The notes under the pieces were generated by a model. That model was given only the letters and a program-made list of their open reading frames with translations. It did no database searches and was not told the DNA's origin. The position numbers were made by a program, and so were the translations under genes. 64,000 nt of DNA from Desmonostoc muscorum LEGE 12446. GTDB lineage: Bacteria; Cyanobacteriota; Cyanobacteriia; Cyanobacteriales; Nostocaceae. Each line of letters opens with the position of its first letter. Within the stretch, counting starts at the first letter, position 1. Of the stretch, positions 43,104-51,852 are shown one piece after another. The stretch covers positions 4,712,001 through 4,776,000 of the forward strand of contig NZ_JADEXS020000001.1 of NCBI RefSeq assembly GCF_015207005.2, in the 5' to 3' direction.

Positions 43104-43565
43104 ATGACAACTTCTACAGACCGCGAACAACAGATTAAAAAGTTACGTGAACTAATCAAAGATGTTGATTATGGAATGTTCACCACAGTTGATGAAGAGG
43201 GAAGCTTGCATAGTTATCCTATGTCAAAAAGTGGTGATCTTAACTCTGATGCTACACTTTGGTTTTTTACATATGGCGGTTCTCATAAGGTGACTGAAGT
43301 TGAACATCATCCGCAGGTAAATGTCAGTTTTGTGTCACCAGAACAGCAGTGGTTTATTTCTATTTCAGGTAGCTCACAACTTGTAAAAGACCGCAACAAA
43401 ATGCGAGAACTATGGAAGCCGGAACTTCAAACTTGGTTTCCTAAAGGACTAAATGAACCCGATATTGCGTTGCTAAATGTAAAAATTAACCAAGTTAATT
43501 ATTGGGATAGTGTATCGAGCTTTAAACCTCAAATAATTAGCTTTTTAACCCCATCAGGTCTTTAA
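43104..43565 (+). CDS. Pyridoxamine 5'-phosphate oxidase-family (general stress protein 26-like)
   Basis: 153 residues with the split-barrel FMN-binding fold: MFTTVDEEGSLHSYPMSKSGDLNSDATLWFFTYGGSHKVTEVEHHPQVNVSF and WFISISGSSQLVKDRNKMRELWKPELQTWFPKG, each a family-typical block. It belongs to the GSP26 subgroup, which binds flavins and is induced by stress, not to true PdxH. It is divergent from the P-type ATPase operon and upstream of chaB, consistent with a stress regulon. Confidence 0.85.
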   Translation: MTTSTDREQQIKKLRELIKDVDYGMFTTVDEEGSLHSYPMSKSGDLNSDATLWFFTYGGSHKVTEVEHHPQVNVSFVSPEQQWFISISGSSQLVKDRNKMRELWKPELQTWFPKGLNEPDIALLNVKINQVNYWDSVSSFKPQIISFLTPSGL

Positions 43566-43874
43566 AATTACTCATCAAATTGTAGAATTTATACAAAAAC
43601 TATTTGTTATTTGTTATTTGTTAATAACTAATGATCAATAGCTCATGAAAATTCTACACCCAAGCATGAAAAAGGTTTATTAACCTACTCCCAACTTGCT
43701 TTTTCAAGCTAAATACACACCTGGCTGGCGTGACAAGACTAAAATATTGCATGAAAAATTGCTCAATTATTGAGATTTGAGAAACATCAACCAATTTTTT
43801 TATTGCATTGATTTAGGCTTACCACGCCACTACACCTTATATTTACTCATTTTAATTACTAATTAGTGTGATTT

Positions 43875-44078
43875 ATGCCTTATAAAGAAATTGAAGATTT
43901 ACCAGATTCAGTCAAAGAGAACTTACCTAAGCACGCCCAAGAAATTTTTCGGGCTGCTTTTAACAGCGCTCAAGAACAGTATGGTGAAGAAGAAAGTGCT
44001 TTTCGTGTTGCTTGGAGTGCGGTGAAGCGCGATTATGAAAAAGGTGATGATGGACATTGGCACAAAAAGCGGAAATAA
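43875..44078 (+). CDS. chaB: ChaB family protein
   Basis: 67 residues, full ChaB domain: MPYKEIEDLPDSVKENLPKHAQEIFRAAFNSAQEQYGEEESAFRVAWSAVKRDYEK, written here as the family core, followed by a basic tail. ChaB was named as a regulator of the Na+/H+ antiporter ChaA, but in bacteria it is mostly a small stress protein; no chaA is adjacent. It lies 309 bp after the PPOX gene, so may be a separate transcript. Confidence 0.88.
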   Translation: MPYKEIEDLPDSVKENLPKHAQEIFRAAFNSAQEQYGEEESAFRVAWSAVKRDYEKGDDGHWHKKRK

Positions 44079-44171
44079 TACCATTTTAGATTTTAGATTT
44101 TAGATTTTGGGTAAAGATTCAGAATCCAAAATTGGTGAATTCAGAAGACTTTGATACCAAAAGTTAATCAG

Positions 44172-44495
44172 CTAATCTACATCGGGTTCAATGCCAAGCG
44201 ATCGCAATTGCGCGATTAACCGTTCAGCACGTTGTGTTTCTTGTTCTGTGGGAGTCAATACCCAGCAACCTGTCCAATCATACCAGCGTAACCAAGGCTG
44301 TTCTACATCTTGATAGCGTCCTTGCCATACACCCAAGCCTAATTCTAATTCTGGTATCCAGAAGCGTGAATCTGAAAGTGCAACCTCAGTATAAGGGGCA
44401 CCATCTAACTTAAACACTCTCAACTGATATTTATAGCGATCGAATACTACATAATAAGGAACAAAGATTGCGTAGGCGTAGCGTGTCGTAGACAT
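44172..44495 (-). pseudogene. C-terminal fragment of a Uma2-family protein
   Basis: 107 residues matching the last half of longer Uma2 proteins: YYVVFDRYKYQLRVFKLDGAPY, IPELELGLGVWQGRYQ, WLRWYDWTGCWVLTPTEQETQRAERLIAQLRSLGIEPD (separate family blocks). The PD-(D/E)XK active-site half is missing. The apparent start MSTTRYAYAIF is read through a dispersed CGTAGCGTGTCGTAGAC repeat, so it is probably a repeat-truncated gene. Confidence 0.7.
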
Positions 44496-44699
44496 CGCTA
44501 CTGCAACAACAAAAGCCCCAGCAATATGCTGTAAATCCCAGCAGTTCCATTTTATTCATCAACTTACCTGTGTAGGCAAGGCAAGAAGCAATTAATCATT
44601 ACCTATTGCCTACTGCCAAAGACGAAGTAACTTCAAAAATCAAATATGCTTCAAAGCCAGGTACAAACCCTGTTTTACTTCTTAAGTATGCTGTATATT

Positions 44700-45395
44700 T
44701 CATAAATTAGTCATTACCTGGGCTAATTCATTAGATAAATCAATGTCCCAATCTTGGCACTTTTTAAATAAAACACCAGCTAAGAAATAATAATCACCAG
44801 AATAAAAAGCCATTTTGTTTTTCCGTAATTTTTCTATGTGTTTCTTTACCTTAGGCTCAGAGCTATAGTAGCCAAATTGCAAAGGTAAAATCATAAAATT
44901 TGCAACGCAATAACCATTTTCTTTTGCTAAGTTAAGCGTACTTGTTGGATTAGAAAAGCTAGATATTAAAATCAATACATTTTCATAACCTAATGTCAAA
45001 AGTTCGTTGGTAATTTTAGCTCCGTCTACGCCTCCAAATAACAGCGGCATATAGATATCGTTATCTGGTGCGGGGAGATATGGCGGATTAGCTACAAGAT
45101 ATTCTGCATCAGGTTGAGAAGAGTCAAACAAAGATGAATTATGGATTATATATTTATCACTAAGTTTGTATTCATCAATGGTTAAATTTGCCGTTTTCCA
45201 TGCAGAAGTATTTAATTCAAATCCCTGGATTACTCCATGAAAATTGTTTCTCAACAAAGAATTAATTACAGGGCTGCCATCTCCCGAACCAAACTCAACG
45301 ATGGATTTATATTCATGACAATTTCTAATTATAAAGTTTTCTAAGCAGTTGGAATAAAAATTAGATTCTTCAGGACAAACAAAGATATCTTTCAT
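44700..45395 (-). CDS. Class I SAM-dependent methyltransferase (NPPY motif)
   Basis: 231 residues. SAM-binding motif I is EFGSGDG (34-40), and the catalytic NPPY (103-106) marks an amino-methyltransferase of the HemK/N6-adenine type, acting on an amide or amine nitrogen. The substrate is not known; the family has protein, nucleic acid and natural-product members. The start gives the conserved MKDIFVCPEESNFYSN. It stands alone, 367 bp from the di-iron protein gene on the same strand. No target-recognition domain of a restriction system is present. Confidence 0.8.
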   Translation of the reverse strand: MKDIFVCPEESNFYSNCLENFIIRNCHEYKSIVEFGSGDGSPVINSLLRNNFHGVIQGFELNTSAWKTANLTIDEYKLSDKYIIHNSSLFDSSQPDAEYLVANPPYLPAPDNDIYMPLLFGGVDGAKITNELLTLGYENVLILISSFSNPTSTLNLAKENGYCVANFMILPLQFGYYSSEPKVKKHIEKLRKNKMAFYSGDYYFLAGVLFKKCQDWDIDLSNELAQVMTNL

Positions 45396-45761
45396 TTGAC
45401 TTTAGCTCAGCAATAAGGTATGATTAGTTCAACAAAAAATTATTTACTACCTTGTATCAAGGCAATAAAAAACTGTTCCTTTAGCAAGAAATTGTTTGCT
45501 AAAGAAATTAATTAGCAGGCACATTAGCAATAAAATGGCTGAGATTGCCAAATTAAAATGCTAAAAAAGAACCTGCTATTTTTAACAAGAAAGAATTCAG
45601 GAGTCAGGAGTCAGAATTCAGCAATGTTTTCTGTATGACTGGCGGATAGCGCAGCGTTAGCGACGCAGGAGCGTCTGAATAACTGGGTTTAAGTCCCCCA
45701 CTAAATTGATTCTGAATTCTGAATTCTGAATTCTTTTTTAATTTCTAATTTTTAGGATTTA
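45396..45761. other. Non-coding gap with short repeats
   Basis: Contains a TTTAGCAAG...TTGCTAAAG stem near 45480, tandem TCAGGAG and TTCTGAA repeats (45597-45735) and a GCGCAGCGTTAGCGACGC segment. No gene is recognised. Confidence 0.5.
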
Positions 45762-46919
45762 TTAGGTCAGTAAAGCAGTTTGTTCTGCTTGGTGTATCGA
45801 TCGCACAACAGCACCGGCGGCGCGATCGCCCATTAGTTTGTCCTGGTCATAGCCAAGCAGCAGTTCCCATGCATCATGGGGATATTGTTCTGCTAATGGC
45901 AAAGCCACATCATCTAACATCCAACGACCGTGGCGTTCATCTTCCCTGATGTGCAATTCCCAATAACCCATAGCTGCTTCTGAGAGTCCTAGCCGTTGCG
46001 CTGCTGCGAGATAGTTTCTGTAAGCCGCGGGCCCAGCCACCTCAAAATATGTCAACGCGCCACTGTAGCGTAGAAAATAGCGTTTGCGCTCAGTGAGCAG
46101 AAAATTATGATTAGCACAAGCTAGGACTTCCCAAGGTACTAAATCGAAATATCCTTCTGGTTGAGTATTCATCCCGAATTCAGCAAGCATTTGGGCAAAA
46201 AATGTAGAGTGCTTGCGAGATAAACGACCATTGCCGTATTCTTCTAGTAGTACACGCACCAGCGTACACTGCACTTCATTAGCAGCACCACCTAAAATCC
46301 GAGAAAGACGGCTAGCTTCAACCAAGCCATCAAAAGAAGCGATCGCTAGCAAGTGACGATAGCCAGTTTTGCTCATTTCCTCACGGATATAGCGGTTATC
46401 TGGCGATAATGGCGGATTTAAATCAGTAGATGCACGCTCAATTAAAGCTTGTTTGGCATCCAATTCTTGCAGTGCAGCTAGATCAAATTGTGCAAGTTCC
46501 CACTTTTGCCAAGCAGCTTCAATTTGGTCACGACATGAGTACAAATAAAGCGATCGCTCATTGGTATAATTATGTAAATCATCGTACCAAAACAGGTTTA
46601 GCCGATTAATTCGATAAAGTATCCGTTGGAGAAAAAGGTGAGCCTGTTCATCAGAGCGATCGTTTGCATAAGCAGCGCCTATTGCCATAGAAAGCGTCTG
46701 TTGAAACTCACTTGCTTTTGCAGGTTTTATATCCAGTTGATTGTCCAAATCGTCCAATGTTAGGAGTTCTATAAATTGCTGCTCAGCACGGTTGTATTTG
46801 GTAATTTTTGTTTCTTCTGTTTGCGTATTTTTTTTCCCAGCCCCAGGGTTAGGGAATATAACTATATTGGTTTGCATGGAATTTTCAGTAGCCTTAAAAA
46901 AGTGAGAGATTAGTTTCAT
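45762..46919 (-). CDS. Haem-oxygenase-like di-iron oxidase (iron-containing redox enzyme family)
   Basis: 385 residues. The C-terminal ~200 residues fit the HDO superfamily: LLEEYGNGRLSRKHSTFFAQML, then WELHIREDERHGRWMLDDVALPL with the His/Glu/Asp ligands of a di-iron centre. The N-terminal ~170 residues are a variable helical cap. HDO enzymes oxidise amino acids, fatty acids or ring carbons in natural product pathways or cofactor synthesis; the substrate cannot be inferred. An internal Met at codon 15 (46877) is an alternative start. It lies downstream of ftsI on the same strand, separated by repeats, so co-transcription is unlikely. Confidence 0.8.
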   Translation of the reverse strand: MKLISHFFKATENSMQTNIVIFPNPGAGKKNTQTEETKITKYNRAEQQFIELLTLDDLDNQLDIKPAKASEFQQTLSMAIGAAYANDRSDEQAHLFLQRILYRINRLNLFWYDDLHNYTNERSLYLYSCRDQIEAAWQKWELAQFDLAALQELDAKQALIERASTDLNPPLSPDNRYIREEMSKTGYRHLLAIASFDGLVEASRLSRILGGAANEVQCTLVRVLLEEYGNGRLSRKHSTFFAQMLAEFGMNTQPEGYFDLVPWEVLACANHNFLLTERKRYFLRYSGALTYFEVAGPAAYRNYLAAAQRLGLSEAAMGYWELHIREDERHGRWMLDDVALPLAEQYPHDAWELLLGYDQDKLMGDRAAGAVVRSIHQAEQTALLT

Positions 46920-46995
46920 CTCTAATACCTAAGTTCCCACACGAGTAGTCTTCTCTACCTCTTTCCCTGGTTATAAAGAAAGATTAAGTCTAGAA

Positions 46996-47100
46996 AGGGA
47001 TTTGGCATTGGGCATTGGGAGTATGCGAGGTGTGGGAGGTGTGGGAGGTTAGGAAGCTTTTTTCTAATCTCCCCCCACTCCCCCCACTCCCCCCACTCTC
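46996..47100. repeat. G-rich and C-rich tandem repeats as inverted arms downstream of ftsI
   Basis: GGCATTG and GTGGGAG units (47001-47052) face CTCCCCCCACT units (47070-47100). The arms are complementary. On the minus strand it follows the ftsI stop directly and could act as terminator or mRNA stabiliser. Confidence 0.65.
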
Positions 47101-48921
47101 TCATTCCATCGCCTTACTTGGCGGAATCTCCTCCAGAGGAATCAGCGCTTCAATCACCGACTTCACAATTGGGGCGGCGACGGTAGAACCATAAGCATTT
47201 TCTCCTTTTGGTTCATCTACTAATGCGAACACTACATAGCGAGGAGATTCCACTGGTAAAATAGCTACAAAGCTAGTGATTCTCGCACCTTTGATATAAC
47301 CGCCATTCGGACTGGCTTTTTGGGCAGTACCAGTTTTCCCCGCGATGCGATATCCCGGAATTTGTGCCACCTTACCAGTGCCTTCAGAAACAACAGTTTC
47401 CATCATTTCTACTACCTTTTGGGCTGTTGCAGCTGAGAAAATTTGGCGCGGTATGGTGCGAGGGAGTGAATCATGCATCTGTCCTTTGGTATCAATCAGA
47501 CCCCGGACTACATGGGGTGTAACCAATTTCCCGCCATTGGCTAAAGCACCGTGCATCTGTACCAGCTGTATCGGTGTCATCGAAAAACCTTGCCCAAAGG
47601 AAGTAGTCGCTGGTTCAATTGGCGAACTGATAAATTCCTCTTGACTTTTGAGCCTACCGCCAACTTCAAAAGGCAAATCTGTATCAACTTTTTGTCCTAG
47701 TCCCAAACGTTCCAGCCAGTTGTAGTATATTGCAGGTTTTAATCGCTGGATAATTTGCACCATACCAATGTTGCTAGAATTTTGCAGGATTTGAGCGATG
47801 CTGATCCGCCCATAACCATTGTTCATCGCATTTTTGATGGTGTAATTAGCTACGCGAATAGAACCGGAGTCATTAAACATATCATCTGGTTTGATGACAC
47901 CATTTTCCAGAGCGATCGCCACATTCAAAGGCTTGAAAGTCGAACCCGGCTCATAAAGATCCGCCACCGTCCAGTTTTTGAACAGTGAAATATCAGCTTT
48001 GCCGTATTCATTAGGGTTATAAGTGGGCTGAGAAACCAGAGCGAGTAAGGAACCATCCAATGCGTCCATCACAATTACTGCCCCGCGTTTAGCCTTAAAC
48101 TCGTCCATCTTTTGCTTAAGAGCAGTGCGGGCAATTCGTTGCAAACGGCTATCAATAGTCAGTTGCAGCCGCAAATCATCAAAATGTAAAAAACCTTCGG
48201 GGGCATGATCTGGCATTAGGGCGCCGTTACCGGCTCGACTGAGACGCACCGTTTGCACAGAACGTTCTAGCAACTTTTCTTGAGAATATTCCACACCAGC
48301 CTGACCACGACGGTCAACATTCACGTACCCCACCACATCAGCAGCCAAATCATCTGAAGGGTAAAATCGGGAGTATTTTTGAATCAGTTCTAAACCATTT
48401 AAGCGCAAAGAGGTGATGCGATCGACAATTTCTTCCGGTATCGCTGGCGCAAGCACAATCCCGCTTTTTTTGCTCTCAAAAGTCTTCACCAGTTCAGGAG
48501 CATCTTTGGCCAATATCGGGGAAAGTTGCTCTGCTATCTCTTCATTAGACTTATCAAACAACTTGGGATGAGCGTACAAAGTATATACAGGACGGTCAAT
48601 CGCCAACAGATTATTATTGCGATCTACCACTGGGCGACGGGGCATAAAAGGTCGCAAATTCACCATTTGCTGATTTCGTGCCTGCTCTGTTAACTTTGGT
48701 CCCCGAACAATTTGCAAGTTATACAAGTTAACACCCAATCCCAACCCTGCTGCCATTAATGCGCCCCACACAATAAACAGTCGGGACTTGGTATTGGATG
48801 TTTGCTCTTGGATATTAGACGCAAATTTCCCCAAAAAACCTCGTTGAGAACGTCTCTGTCGCCTTGTGAATGCTGGACTCCGAAACTTTGCGAATTTTGT
48901 TTTGCTTGGTGACTTTTGCAT
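47101..48921 (-). CDS. ftsI: Penicillin-binding protein 2/3, FtsI type (septal transpeptidase)
   Basis: 606 residues, class B PBP. A basic cytoplasmic tail (~1-45) and one transmembrane helix (LFIVWGALMAAGLGLGV) precede the pedestal domain (RRPVVDRNNNLLAIDRPVYTLYAHP). The transpeptidase domain has the catalytic SxxK Ser327/Lys330 (GSTFKP), the SxN motif (NSSN) and KTG at Lys529. It cross-links septal peptidoglycan during division, working with FtsW and FtsQLB. The gene upstream on the same strand encodes an FtsL-like protein, which supports the division assignment. Confidence 0.93.
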   Translation of the reverse strand: MQKSPSKTKFAKFRSPAFTRRQRRSQRGFLGKFASNIQEQTSNTKSRLFIVWGALMAAGLGLGVNLYNLQIVRGPKLTEQARNQQMVNLRPFMPRRPVVDRNNNLLAIDRPVYTLYAHPKLFDKSNEEIAEQLSPILAKDAPELVKTFESKKSGIVLAPAIPEEIVDRITSLRLNGLELIQKYSRFYPSDDLAADVVGYVNVDRRGQAGVEYSQEKLLERSVQTVRLSRAGNGALMPDHAPEGFLHFDDLRLQLTIDSRLQRIARTALKQKMDEFKAKRGAVIVMDALDGSLLALVSQPTYNPNEYGKADISLFKNWTVADLYEPGSTFKPLNVAIALENGVIKPDDMFNDSGSIRVANYTIKNAMNNGYGRISIAQILQNSSNIGMVQIIQRLKPAIYYNWLERLGLGQKVDTDLPFEVGGRLKSQEEFISSPIEPATTSFGQGFSMTPIQLVQMHGALANGGKLVTPHVVRGLIDTKGQMHDSLPRTIPRQIFSAATAQKVVEMMETVVSEGTGKVAQIPGYRIAGKTGTAQKASPNGGYIKGARITSFVAILPVESPRYVVFALVDEPKGENAYGSTVAAPIVKSVIEALIPLEEIPPSKAME

Positions 48922-48925
48922 TGGA

Positions 48926-49020
48926 TTTGTCCTTTGTTCTTTGTCCTTTGTCCTTTGTCGCTCGTCCTTTGCAAATGACCAATGACCAATTGCCCAATGA
49001 CCAATGCCCCATGCCCAATG
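48926..49020. repeat. Heptamer repeats between the ftsL-like gene and ftsI
   Basis: TTTGTCC/CTTTGTC heptamers (48932-48970) are followed by AATGACC/AATGCCC heptamers (48975-49018), filling the whole spacer of ~100 bp. Confidence 0.7.
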
Positions 49021-49023
49021 CCT

Positions 49024-49722
49024 TCAATATCCCAGAGGCGAGAGTGTTTGTTGGGTTTGGTGATTTGGCTTTGTGTTAGACGATGCTGATTGAGAATTAG
49101 AAGATGCTGGAGGTAAAAAAATCATTCCTTCAGGAGTTGGCGATACCAACCCTGTTGTTGGCTGTTCTGCTTCCTGTGCCATTTTGTTTGTCAGCGTCGC
49201 GTTAGTTGTCGTTAATAGCCGCTCATGACGTTGGAGATTTTGCAGCCTGCGATATGACTGACTCCAAAGCTCTTGAGAATATACTGTCCAGCCATAAACC
49301 GCAAGTGTCGCTGCTACTAACAAAAACGCCAAAACTGACGAATAACGATGAAAAGTGTACAAACGTAGCAACCATAATGGTGTTGCTCCAGAACCAGGCA
49401 TCATGGGAAGACCAAGAAAACCAGTCTCCGGACTGTTGTTAGTTTGATTTGATTGGTCATTGAGATTTGGCAGTTGTTGTCTGCCCAACTCTTTCATCGA
49501 TTTGGGCGTAACTGCCTCATTTGTGTAAGAAACCGATAAATTTTTTGAGGAACGCTTTCGTCTTCGAGAGGATACTCGTGCAGCTTGGGTACTGGGTATA
49601 GAACTACTCTGGGCTGCTGACTCCAAACGCGCAGAACGTCGTCGCCTCCCCAAAGAAAGAATAGAATCTCGCCAAAACGAAGTACCCCTTGTAGAAACAG
49701 CTGATTTCCGAGCAATAACCAT
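49024..49722 (-). CDS. Putative FtsL-like division protein
   Basis: 232 residues: a long basic cytoplasmic N-terminus (~1-125, many RRR/RKR), one transmembrane helix (~130-150, YSSVLAFLLVAATLAVYGWTV), a short coiled coil (LWSQSYRRLQNLQRHERLLTTTNATLTNKMAQ) and a Ser/Pro/Gln-rich tail. Topology, coiled coil and position immediately upstream of ftsI are those of FtsL, whose sequence diverges too far for simple recognition. The N-terminus is much longer than in E. coli FtsL. The assignment is inferential. Confidence 0.6.
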   Translation of the reverse strand: MVIARKSAVSTRGTSFWRDSILSLGRRRRSARLESAAQSSSIPSTQAARVSSRRRKRSSKNLSVSYTNEAVTPKSMKELGRQQLPNLNDQSNQTNNSPETGFLGLPMMPGSGATPLWLLRLYTFHRYSSVLAFLLVAATLAVYGWTVYSQELWSQSYRRLQNLQRHERLLTTTNATLTNKMAQEAEQPTTGLVSPTPEGMIFLPPASSNSQSASSNTKPNHQTQQTLSPLGY

Positions 49723-50435
49723 AAATTTTTTTAGATGAAAAATACTGTACTTTGAATTGATTGTCTGTTTTTGCTAGGGTTAAAATACCCTTCTATGCAA
49801 CAAACACACATAACAGACTACACCCTTTTAACTGCTCTAATAGCTAGCTATATCAATGTTTGTATCCCCTGGATATTGCAATGTTTGCAGTCACCGATTA
49901 TAAACTGGATAGCTTGCTGTTTAGATATCGCACCTAAAGTATGGCAATGGGGAGCAGCAAGATGCAATACTCTGTGAAAAAAATAAAAAACAGACCAGAA
50001 TTCACACACAACTTGTGAGCAGCTTCCGCAGATCGCAAGTTCGGAGATCCAGAAGTAAATAAGTATTTTTTTATACTAATGTTTTAACGTAGATCTGCCA
50101 ATTGTAGATCTGGGGGGATTTTCAACCTCTGTATTCATTGACTTAAGTCAAACTCCAATACATTTTGGATTTTGATGACTGACTGCTAAATTCTTAACGA
50201 TAAAATTTTTGTTATGGTAGCTCAGCTGACGAGAAAATTTAATACTTTGGATTTTGCTCCTGAGTTCAGAGAAACTAATCAAATGGCTGTATGATAGTTG
50301 ATTTCAAAAAGAATACCCCAAAGGGTTGTTTTTTTTTAGTATGTAATCTTACAGCATTTAAAAAAAAGCGATAAATACGGTATCGTATTCAACAGGCGAA
50401 AAATTTTTCTAGCCACAATTGGTGAAAGAGGAGTT
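49723..50435. other. Intergenic stretch with a candidate small transcript
   Basis: No protein family is visible. A 26-codon frame (50214-50294, MVAQLTRKFNTLDFAPEF...) lies just before a terminator-like site at 50315-50337. Imperfect GTAGATCTG repeats are at ~50090-50112. Confidence 0.35.
50315..50337 (+). terminator. Candidate Rho-independent terminator
   Basis: ACCC and GGGT pair around a CAAA loop, followed after one base by nine T residues. The stem is short, but the T-run is unusually long. Together with the upstream 26-codon frame it hints at a small plus-strand RNA. Confidence 0.4.
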
Positions 50436-50636
50436 ATGAAAACAAAAATCTTTGGTTTGGCTCTAATGTTAAGTCTGGCCGCAATTCTGGGAGCCTGTGA
50501 AGGTGGCGGTGAAGGTGGTGGTGGTACTACTAGTACTCCAGCGCCTACAGGTGAACCGACAGACGCGCCTCCTGCTACTCCCCCAGCTACTCCCGCAGCT
50601 ACTCCGACTGCTACTCCGACTGCTAGTCCTAAATAA
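50436..50636 (+). CDS. Small low-complexity lipoprotein
   Basis: 66 residues. A ribosome site (AGAGGAG) lies 5 bases before the ATG. The signal peptide ends in a lipobox (LAAILGAC, Cys at ~21). The mature part is Gly-rich, then Thr/Pro/Ala-rich (TPPATPAATPTATPTASP). It would be lipid-anchored at the outer or plasma membrane. Such peptides are often spacers or wall-interacting; no specific function can be given. Confidence 0.7.
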   Translation: MKTKIFGLALMLSLAAILGACEGGGEGGGGTTSTPAPTGEPTDAPPATPPATPAATPTATPTASPK

Positions 50637-50778
50637 GGCACTCTAAAATTGAGTTTAAATCAGCGCAGAATAGCTTACTGACAAAGGTACTCACCACATA
50701 ACTTGAATAAATCAAGTTCACATAAAAACCCGCACCTGTGTGTTGGAGTGTGAGAGCTTTGTAGAGCTTATGTGGGAA

Positions 50779-50797
50779 AAGCAAGTCTAGCTTGCTT
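50779..50797. terminator. Weak hairpin after the lipoprotein gene
   Basis: AAGCAAG and CTTGCTT pair around TCTAG, with a short T-rich stretch after. Another stronger 11-bp hairpin at 50956-50980 (AAGAAGCCTGA / TCAGGCTTCTT) lies downstream. The gap 50637-51279 holds no supported gene. Confidence 0.35.
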
Positions 50798-51279
50798 CTT
50801 TGTAGAGTAGACAAAATCACTGAAGTTGAGATTTAAGGAAGCCTGATCTCCGACTTGTCCAAAAATTAAAATTCCCAAGTTCTGTACCCGTCTCCTGGCA
50901 AAGATGCTTCACTTAGCTTGCTTCTACCCAGGAGTACGAAATGGTACAGCCGTTTAAGAAGCCTGAAACTCAGGCTTCTTGAGACTTACTAAAATACCAA
51001 AGCCTATTAACCAAGCTTTTCAAAATTTTTGAATGGTCAGTATATGTTGATGGCGCTGTATAATAGCTTGCTCAGGCGTCAGGTAATTAGGAGAGTCAAT
51101 AAAGGACACTGCTGTAAAATGGCTTAGATTACTGAATTTTGAAAGGACAAAACAATTCATCATGTATCAAAAAATAAAATCTGGTGATGTCTCTTGATGT
51201 TGCCAGATTTTTATTGGGATGGGGTATTGGGCGTCGGAAAAACAGATTTTCATGCTGCGTTGTGAATGCAGTTAAGGAG

Positions 51280-51612
51280 ATGGTAAAAGTTAAAGTCAAA
51301 AAAATAGTAAAATTACTGTTTTTATTTGTAATTAGCGCAACATTTATATTTTTAAGTAGCTATTGGGGATCGACGGTAATAGCATTACCGCCACCAGAGG
51401 ATACACCAGAAGAGATATTACGGACACAGATTATCATAGAGGCGCGATCGCCCATCGATGGAAAATTTCTGACTGCTGCCGAATACGCCCAGTTACAAGA
51501 ACAGTTGCAAGCAGTACCGCCGCCAAAACTAGACCCCAAAATTCGTGACCAGATTTTCTTGCTTCGCCTACGTAAAACCTTACTTCAGTTTTTCCCATTT
51601 TTAAATTTTTAA
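51280..51612 (+). CDS. Small exported protein, unknown
   Basis: 110 residues from the ATG at 51280, preceded directly by AAGGAG; a frame extension to 51184 looks unlike the rest. The start KVKKIVKLLFLFVISATFIFLSSYW is a signal peptide or anchor. The mature part LPPPEDTPEEILRTQIIIEARSPIDGKFLTAAEYAQLQEQL is a pattern that I associate with a conserved cyanobacterial hypothetical protein, function unknown. It lies 240 bp upstream of glgB on the same strand. Confidence 0.6.
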   Translation: MVKVKVKKIVKLLFLFVISATFIFLSSYWGSTVIALPPPEDTPEEILRTQIIIEARSPIDGKFLTAAEYAQLQEQLQAVPPPKLDPKIRDQIFLLRLRKTLLQFFPFLNF

Positions 51613-51639
51613 TAGTCATTAGTCATTAGTCATTGGCTA

Positions 51640-51722
51640 TTTTCCCTCTACCTCCTTCACCTCCCCCACTCCCTCATCCCCCTCATCCCCCTCATCCCCC
51701 TCATCTCCCCCAGTCCCCAACC
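51640..51722. repeat. C-rich nonamer repeats
   Basis: CTCATCCCC units in tandem (~51675-51705) with CTCCCCCA variants, lying between the small exported protein and the glgB promoter region. Confidence 0.65.
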
Positions 51723-51852
51723 CCTCAAAAACAGATGACTCATTCTGAGGTAGGATAACGGTGGCGACAAATTTGCAAATAAATGTAAAGAATATATATA
51801 GATATTAAAAAAGTACGTTTAGTCAATCACGTTATTACACTTAGGTAGCTTC

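Noticed and set aside
49771..49977. 60-68 codon hydrophobic frame divergent from the FtsL-like gene
   Set aside because: No ribosome site, no recognisable family, and Cys/Trp-rich composition unlike neighbours; left unannotated.
50214..50235. tRNA-like text GGTAGCTCAGCTG
   Set aside because: Resembles a D-arm but no acceptor stem, anticodon arm or T-arm follows.
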